Below, piece after piece: positions 57,716-64,000 of a stretch of DNA of 64,000 nucleotides. The stretch is from Cyclina sinensis (Eukaryota > Mollusca > Bivalvia > Venerida > Veneridae). The stretch covers positions 45,522,627-45,586,626 of the forward strand of contig JAAONU010000013.1 of the NCBI GenBank assembly GCA_012932295.1, in the 5' to 3' direction. The position numbers were made by a program, and so were the translations under genes. Position 1 is the stretch's first letter. Every line of letters begins with the position of its first letter. The notes beneath the pieces were generated by a model. The model saw only the letters and a program-made list of their open reading frames with translations, was not told the DNA's origin and did no database searches.

Positions 57716-58490
57716 TTAGGTGTGACAATTATTTTTGCTTTTTATACATATATATATATAACATACGGGAAAATGTAGTTACTTCATTTATACTTTTAAA
57801 AAAATATCTAAAATGGGGTGAAGATACTCTATTATTGAAAGGTACAGCTTCTGTTTTTTCCATCTACCTGCTTCAATTTCTAATCTATGATTTGATAACC
57901 TTAGCCGTGATAAAACTATGCGGTATTTTGTAACATATACTACATTTTAATACAGTTGAAACCCTAAAGTAGCTATTGATCTGTAAAATATTTCCCTAAA
58001 TGAATCTTCTAAATCTGCGTGCCAATTTTGCAGAAAGTTATCATGCAACCTTTGTTTAACTATGCTTAAAAAAAAACGTCTGATTTCCAACCCCTTGAAT
58101 ATTCCATACATCCAAAAACCCTTAACGTGAAAGAAGTAATTTTATCTTTGAGACCCAATTAATTAGATTTAGATTAACTTCAATATCACGTTTCATTAGG
58201 TCATATGCTACCTTAATATACTTAAGGCATCAGTTGTACAAATTTTCAACCAGTGCTTTATTATGTTAAAATAGCGCATATAAAATTATATGCGTGCGTC
58301 GGTAGTGTATTTCGTACGCCATATTTGAAATGGATGTACAAGATTTGAATTTGATAGGATATGAAAACCTTGGCTTATAACTGTTGCTGGTCTATAGTAG
58401 TTATTTCCCTTTAACAGTAACATACATATCATACATTTCGGGGAATTCCGATTCTTCTTTCATTTTCGTCAACGAATGTTATAACATTCG
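57716..58490. other. Spacer, nothing recognised
   Basis: AT-rich with a short TA run near 57748. No supported gene. Confidence 0.5.
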
Positions 58491-58689
58491 TTTCTTTTTC
58501 GTTTTAGAAGTTTGTGTAACATTAGGTCAGTCTTAATGCTAATCTAGCCTTTAATATTCCAGATTGGATTTTCATGAACTATATTTACTTTATAATGGTA
58601 ACAGCGGAAGAACTATTTACCTAATTAGGAGTATCATCGAGTTTGCTGCGGAAGAATATTTTGAGTAAGACCTGAACGTAACTTTCAAG
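58491..58689 (+). promoter_or_regulatory. 5' flank of IRG gene 2, conserved with gene 1
   Basis: Aligns with 15161-15371 (for example gtaacattaggtcagtctta and ggaagaactatttacctaat). The conservation of noncoding flank supports a shared promoter or simply the age of the duplication. Confidence 0.55.
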
Positions 58690-58853
58690 ATGGTTGAAAT
58701 AATCTTAACATTCTTTTGTTTACTAGTAACTGTATTTTTCGTGGCTGTGTTATCGAAAAAATATCAGACTAATGTGGAAACAAATTCAAAACGACCGTCA
58801 GAAGAAGTCGCCTTGCCCAAAACAACTGAAAGAGGGACATGTTCTCTTGACAG
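58690..58853 (+). CDS. IRG gene 2, exon 1 (signal anchor)
   Basis: Encodes MVEIILTFFCLLVTVFFVAV and a polar tail, ending gacag|gtaagg. Length and phase are identical to gene 1 exon 1, and most differences in the helix are hydrophobic exchanges, consistent with selection to keep a membrane segment. Confidence 0.8.
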
Positions 58854-61800
58854 GTAAGGTCTTGTTTTGTTAGCCGGTTAACATGATCAAACGTGAATAG
58901 AAAAATACAATTCATTTCATTTTAATTCGTGTCTACATGTCTTTTGCAGCCAAAAGCATTTTAGTCTGTAATACCGCAAATCAAACCAGGCATCGCGAGA
59001 ACATTCTTTTTAACATAATAATTATTAAGATCATTCCGCACGTGGACGTCTCCACCTTAGAACAGTTGTCGACGTCTCCACATTAGAACAGTTATCGACG
59101 TCTCCATCTTAGAACAGTTATCGACGTCTCCACCTTAGAACAGTTAATACAGGGTGAAAAACACGGAATGATCATTATCGTTGACAAATTATAATTATTA
59201 AAACATTGTCATTTTGCTTTTTTTACCAGATCACGCTATTAACCTGATTTACCTGAGTGTAAATAAAATGGATCAGTCTATGTCAATGGCTCAGAGTTCA
59301 ACAAAAAATTATGTTCGAAAAAAAAGTGCATCTGCAATTTATTTGTGTTTGTAAAACTGTACTTTGCTGTAAACATGTATTTGTTTATTGCAATAAATTG
59401 ATTGATTGATTGATATTGAAACCCACCTGTTATGCGAACGATGGAAAAATTCTAAATAAGATGTAAGTTGTTCCAAAACCATTACATTAAAATAATCTCA
59501 GGAATATACATTGAAGAAAAAATACAATTTTAACGATGAAATGAAAAAGAACTTTTCTTTTGTTGAATGTATACATTCAGTCGGAAGACGCACGAAAGAC
59601 AAAACGAATGAACAAACACGAATGAACGAACGAATGAACAAATGAAATATTTAACGCGGCCAAGTTTATAATTCTTTCATATGCCTTCAACTTCTGAAGA
59701 CTTTCTTCACTCTATAAAAGGCGGTAAAATTATCAAGCTGATAGTCTTTCACGCTTCAGTCGCTTTGATTTAACTTGATCACGGTGAGGTCTAGCTATGT
59801 CAAATATTAGCTGTTTTTTTATTTCATGGAATGTACTTTGTGGCCAAAATAGAGTACCTTGAAGTTTGCTTTTCATTCAGCTTTTCATTCATTGGTATTT
59901 AAAGAGGCATACCACATGTATTCCATTCTCTTTAAAATCATGTACGCATTGGTAAAACACACCGTTAGTCACGGGGTAGATAACAAGTTTATAAAGTTAA
60001 TTTTACGTACGTGTATTGGAAAAAATATGTCTGTGTGGCTCAGTGGGTTATCTCGCAGCTCTTTATTTTATTAACAAGAAGGGTATGTGTTCGTATCCGG
60101 TTGAAACCAATTTTTTTCTTCAGTTTTTATGACATATAGAAGCAATAGATTGTGTTTTTTGAAAAACATTTTAAGCTAAATTCTTTTTGTCAGTCGCTTA
60201 AAATCTGCAGATAACGCGATTTGGGATTCGCATAAACACGAAATTATGTAAATGCTAGGTCGTTAACTATCGCCCAATTTTCGTGTTTGTAAGCGATTTC
60301 TGAAGAGCGAACATGCGAAATAAATCTAGAGTTGTCGAAGCTTCGCGTCCGTGATAGGGCGAAGTTACAACTACATCCACGATCTCACTGTGCGTTATTA
60401 TCGTTGTCAGAGCAATCTTTCTATGATTTCACCACTGCTCTGTGATTGCACACGGTCTCATGAGGCTTCCAGTGCGCCTGTTGCGTTCATATGGAGTCCC
60501 CATTGCGTTTATGGGTTTCTATAATACGACTAAGGTGAGGTGCAACATGCTTGAACTATGCTAGGATGATGTTGACTACGATTTCACGTGCGACTTGCTA
60601 TAAAACCTTGTGTTTCAAAGTTCATTCATCAGTGTGTCTGTTGACTTCGTTGCATGCATGTCATGTTCATCATATGGCAGAAGATATCAAGAATTTGCTT
60701 ATACTACAAAAATTGCTTATTGAGCAGCAGCACCAGCAGACAGACAATGATGCGGCGACTGTAAATATTATTAGACGGCGAAGGAGAAGAGCAAGGCACT
60801 TCACGATACTGAGTTAGACAATTGTTATGTGCAGTCCGAAGATCCCAGTTCGCCAACGTCTTTCTCATAAATGAAATTTCCGTTCGTTTGTTTGTTTTTA
60901 TGGCTTTTATCTAGGTCATATCTCGGCGGTCAGTCCACCTAACCGGTTTTCCTGGATAACTAACCAGTAATTACCAATTTCTCCACAAGTGACTGACTAC
61001 TTTCCCACATGATCTACTCTGAATCAGCGGTGAGAGACAATTGAACATTAGACACAATGTCCGAGATCAGTTGTCACGGAGAAAATTTGCCCTGGCTGCC
61101 CAGGGATCGAACCAGCGACACATGGATTACTAATCCAGTGCTAGATACTTATTGAGCTAAGCGGGTGGGAAATGAGAGAGAGAGAGAGAGAGAGAGATGA
61201 ATTCTCCGAATTTATGGTCGCTGTGATCACGTGATAGAAACGCCATGAGATCACTGTGCAGTCGTGATACACGAAGAATACGCATGGTTAGAACCACAAA
61301 AGCGTGGTGAGAACGCCGCGGGAAATCTGATGAACACAGTTACAAGGTACATAGGTCTCAGTTAAAACGCATAAGCGCGTACTAATCGTGGCGGGTGTGC
61401 CGAGTGGATGATCGCAATGATCGCATACGTTGTGGTTAGAGCGCGGCTGTTTTAAAGTTTATATTTTGGGAACTTTTTTGCGTTGTTCTCACACGTTTTC
61501 TGGCAAACATGTACAATTTCTGTTCACCTTAAGGTCACGGATGGTCGCAGTTTAGTGTGACATGTTTACATGTTGAGTGCGTATGTTCTGGCGTTAATTT
61601 ATGTTAACAGGTATTTTCACGAGGCTCACGAATTGCTTGTGTTACAGTCTAGTGCATTGTATAAACGCACTGACAATCGCGAGAGGGAAAAGATTCTTTG
61701 GCTCAGTGGTTAGGGTGTTGGTCTTCAATGCGCTGAGTTTGGAGTTCGTATCCCCTCTTGGTGAATTGCATCTTTTACTCACTTTTTCGTAAGACTTGAA

Positions 61801-62369
61801 AATGTAAATAGGTCACCAACGACAAAATCGTTCTAAGCATTTTCCTCTCGTAAAATAGCAATATATATGTTGTAATATATATATATGACAGCTGAAACAA
61901 TGGAAAACAATAACAAACATGTTTTTTTCTTCTAGTTATGGTGGTTCCAATGATTTTGGAAAAAGTAGTGACGAGGCTGGGTCGGAAATTATCGTCAGAA
62001 GAAAAACAAAACAACTAAACAAAACTGACTACAGACGAAACAAAAAGAATGACAAGGGAAACGAAAGTGATGACAAGGGAAACGAAAATGATGACAAGGG
62101 AAACAAAAATGATGACAAGGGAAACAAAAATGATGACAAGGGAAACAAAACTGATGAAGCTGATATTAATGAGCTTTTATCTCGAAATGGTATTGAAAAT
62201 GAAGACAGTATAGAAGAAGAAGAATATAACGTAAGAAAAGATCAGCCTTTCAAAACCACAATACCATGGCTTTTGGCAAACTAAAACTGAGATAATTCTG
62301 TTCACTTTGCTCTACCGCTAATTTATTTTTATCGAGGAGCTTCTGTGTTTGAGCGCATTTCATCTGTTT

Positions 62370-62401
<32 letters not shown>

Positions 62402-64000
62402 ACGCACACACACACACACACACACTTATGTACTGACCCTTAACAAAACTGACATCTTTAAAGTTTATTAACCCACTTTTTCGAAGCCTTTTTTCTACAA
62501 ATTGTTGAAATTTATTTCTCGACATTATAACTAGCAACTACATGTACTGCAACTTCCATTTTTCCATTCTAGAACAAAAAAAGACTTATAGCCAATCATC
62601 CCCAAATAGAGATGAAACAGTCAGTTTTTCTATTCACAAATGATACAAAATAAATTTTAAAAAAAGTATATCGATCAAAATTCAAAACACTGTTACTGCT
62701 TACGCTAACATCGGCTCTTCCGACAAGTCGTTTATCAGTTTGGAGAAATTTCTGTCTGAAGAAAGGTTCATTTTCGCATTATGGATTTCGTTCCAGACGT
62801 GTACATTGTCATTCATTTCCATATATTTTGTTTGTTATGTCGGTCTTAAATTAAATCTCTAACAAAAACTTGAAATAAAAACAATATGAATTAAGATGAC
62901 GTGTAAACTAAACAGTACAAATGGTAAATAGTATTCTTTATCTTTTTTTCTTTTTTTAACAGAAATTCAGTGCATTTGTAAATGAAGAAGAGCTTAAGAC
63001 GGCAATGGCGAATGATGGCACCACAATTGGTCTATTCCGTTATATCAAAAAATCACTAGATGACTGGAAGGAACGAGAAGTAAATGTTGCTGTTACTGGA
63101 AACACAGGTACCGGAAAATCTAGTCTGATAAATGCACTGAGAAATTTGAAACCTACTGATCAAGGGGCTGCAAAGGTAGGTGTTGTAGAAACAACTACAG
63201 AGGGTCAGAAGTACACATATCCAAACAACGAACATGTAGCACTCTGGGACCTGCCTGGAACAGGAACACAAACATTTGCCAGAGACACGTATTTAGATAC
63301 CATGAACTTTTCCAAGTTTGACGTAGTTATAATTGTGACAGCTACACGCTTCCTAGAAAACGATTTATGGCTTGCTAAAGAAATTCTTAAATTGGACAGA
63401 CACGTCCTTTTTGTTAGAACGAAGATAGATGTTGATATGGCGAATTCAAGAAGAGATCATCCTGATGATTTCAATGAAACGGAAATTACAAAGAAGATAA
63501 AAGAAAATATTTTTCAGAATTTAGAGAAAGGGGGATTAACAAAGATGGCGTCCAGAATTTACCTTGTCAGCTCACCAGATAGAGCCTTGTATGATTTCTC
63601 CACACTGGACCAAAACCTAAAAGAGTTGCTGAGTATCCGAGGGAAAGCAATAAGGTTCTTGCTAGAATCATGTATCACAAAGGAGATTAGAGCGAAGCAA
63701 AAAGAAAGCAAAAAAGTCAAGGACGTTCTAAGAAAGAGATTCTTTCCCGTTATGGGTGCATTGTTTGTCAGTACTGGAGGAGATTTAAACGGTCTTCATC
63801 GCATTGCCAAACAGGATTTTGAGGAATGTTTGAAAATATTTTGTTTGGATGAAAGCTCATTAAACATAATTTCTCAGGAAATGTGTATTTCGAAAGAAGT
63901 TTTAAAGACAACCCTGAAGGCATACACACTGCTTCATAAGAATATAAAGGATAAACAGCTAGGAGATAATACAACGACTTTACTTGAGTTCACGGGGAAA
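58690..64000 (+). CDS. Membrane-anchored immunity-related GTPase (IRG-like), gene 2, partial at window end
   Basis: Exons are 58690-58853, 61936-62230 and 62963 to beyond 64000, with the same phases as gene 1. 499 residues are visible. The N-terminal helix (about residues 2-21, followed by KK) and the GTPase motifs are intact: G1 GNTGTGKS (199-206), G3 DLPGTG (249-254) and G4 TKID (306-309). The G3 residue after Gly is Thr where gene 1 has Ile. The linker contains five near-perfect 7-residue repeats. About 36 C-terminal residues and the stop should lie just outside the window, judging from gene 1. Predicted function is as for gene 1: a membrane-tethered GTPase of the IRG family, with a defence role inferred from the family only. 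Confidence 0.85.
59045..59148. repeat. 26-base minisatellite, four copies
   Basis: Units start gacgtctccaccttagaaca. The matching place in gene 1 (about 15727) has only one related unit, so the array grew after the duplication. Confidence 0.9.
59339..59425 (+). mobile_element. LINE 3' tail with ATTG repeats
   Basis: The segment has tttattgcaataaattgatt followed by attg repeats. Gene 1 has uninterrupted sequence at the matching place (gcaatctattgatacac), which shows a clean insertion in gene 2. Confidence 0.6.
60029..60109 (+). mobile_element. tRNA-like SINE head
   Basis: A box tggctcagtgggtta and B box tgttcgtatccgg are intact at tRNA-like spacing, but the anticodon arm does not fold well. 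Absent from gene 1. Confidence 0.5.
60882..61169 (-). mobile_element. tRNA-headed V-SINE (RUDI-like), copy 2
   Basis: The reverse complement matches the SINE at 9757-10043 from head (gcttagctcaataag) to the conserved body (accggttaggtggactgacc). The tail differs and ends in an aacaaac-type run. It sits in intron 1 of gene 2, where gene 1 has no such sequence. Confidence 0.85.
61172..61197. repeat. GA microsatellite
   Basis: An uninterrupted run of about twelve ga units beside the SINE head. Confidence 0.9.
61692..61770 (+). mobile_element. tRNA-like SINE head
   Basis: A box tggctcagtggttagg and B box ggagttcgtatcc are present. Comparison with gene 1 (near 18265) shows that about 160 bases are inserted here, roughly 61638-61796, with the paralogous sequence continuing on both sides. 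Confidence 0.55.
61936..62230 (+). CDS. IRG gene 2, exon 2 (7-residue-repeat linker)
   Basis: Lies between ttcttctag and gtaagaaaag and encodes 98 residues. Bases 62051-62155 are five 21-base repeats, each encoding D-K-G-N-(E/K)-(S/N/T)-D. The linker in gene 1 is an older, degenerate version of the same repeat. Acidic residues follow before the splice donor. Confidence 0.8.
62051..62155 (+). repeat. 21-base coding minisatellite, five copies
   Basis: Units gacaagggaaacaaaaatga + t are nearly identical and keep the frame. They lie inside exon 2 of IRG gene 2. Confidence 0.95.
62231..62962 (+). other. Intron 2 of IRG gene 2
   Basis: 732 bases, bounded by gtaaga and a pyrimidine-rich acceptor ending ttaacag. 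It contains a CA/CG-CA microsatellite at 62371-62425. The 3' half aligns with intron 2 of gene 1. Confidence 0.75.
62371..62425. repeat. CA microsatellite
   Basis: About 27 ca units with a few cg interruptions. The minus-strand open frame over it (Cys-Val repeats) is an artefact. Confidence 0.95.
62963..64000 (+). CDS. IRG gene 2, exon 3 (IRG GTPase domain, cut by the window end)
   Basis: 346 codons are open to the last base. Sequence follows exon 3 of gene 1 throughout the G domain (NVAVTGNTGTGKSS, VVETTTEGQKYTYP, VVIIVTATRFLENDLWLAKE) and diverges more in the C-terminal helical part, as is usual for IRG paralogues. Confidence 0.9.

Larger units (their letters stand above)
58854..61935 (+). 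other. Intron 1 of IRG gene 2
   Basis: This 3.1-kb intron aligns in blocks with that of gene 1 but carries several extra insertions: a 26-base minisatellite (59045-59148), a LINE tail (59339-59425), tRNA-like units (60029-60109, 61692-61770), a V-SINE (60882-61169) and a GA run (61172-61197). Confidence 0.75.

Noticed and set aside
57481..57933. 150-residue + strand open frame
   Set aside because: It runs through pearl-like tandem units and AT-rich spacer, with repeated phrases from unit to unit and no protein character.
62250..62537. Open frame with Cys-Val repeats
   Set aside because: Antisense translation of the CA microsatellite in intron 2 of IRG gene 2.

Overview
This is a window of nuclear DNA from a eukaryote, almost certainly a bivalve mollusc and most likely a venerid-type clam. 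The evidence is the split genes with consensus splice sites, the AT-rich spacers, and a repeat content typical of bivalves: pearl/Helentron-like elements with internal tandem repeats and GGAC/GTCC microsatellites, a tRNA-headed V-SINE of the RUDI type, Penelope, BEL/Pao and Gypsy retroelements, and LINE relics. Species assignment is inference. There are no bacterial operons, CRISPR arrays or rRNA genes.

The main protein genes are two tandem paralogues on the + strand (15372-21518 and 58690 to beyond the window end). Each has the same three-exon structure. Exon 1 encodes a signal-anchor membrane helix. Exon 2 encodes a charged, 7-residue-repeat linker. Exon 3 encodes a complete immunity-related GTPase (IRG) fold with intact G1, G3 and G4 motifs. 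The first gene is complete (527 aa as modelled); the second runs off the right edge. Their 5' flanks and introns also align, so the unit was duplicated as a block. Later insertions (a V-SINE, two other tRNA-like units, a LINE tail, minisatellite growth) distinguish the two copies. An antiviral or anti-parasite role follows from the family and is not shown by the sequence.

Layout: 1-1800 ATACGG-rich repeat (copy A); 1857-4650 decayed BEL/Pao element (- strand); 4650-12160 spacer with pearl-like elements and a V-SINE; 12453-14348 TTAA-flanked inverted-repeat element; 15160-21690 IRG gene 1; 23800-29120 LINE split by a pearl-like element that itself contains another; 31040-31745 Penelope RT fragment; 31773-33385 hAT-like element; 33420-34020 ATACGG array; 34800-37700 a probable small minus-strand gene with a short coiled-coil product; 39286-40578 ATACGG-rich repeat (copy B); 40690-49360 a nest of Penelope RT split by a near-intact Gypsy element, followed by a LINE that carries a hAT-like insertion; 50450-53400 pearl-like and LINE repeats; 53400-58490 mostly unrecognised spacer plus a pearl-like array; 58490-64000 IRG gene 2.

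The stretch between the two IRG genes is largely a graveyard of nested mobile elements. The nesting order can be read directly because element coding frames rejoin across the insertions.
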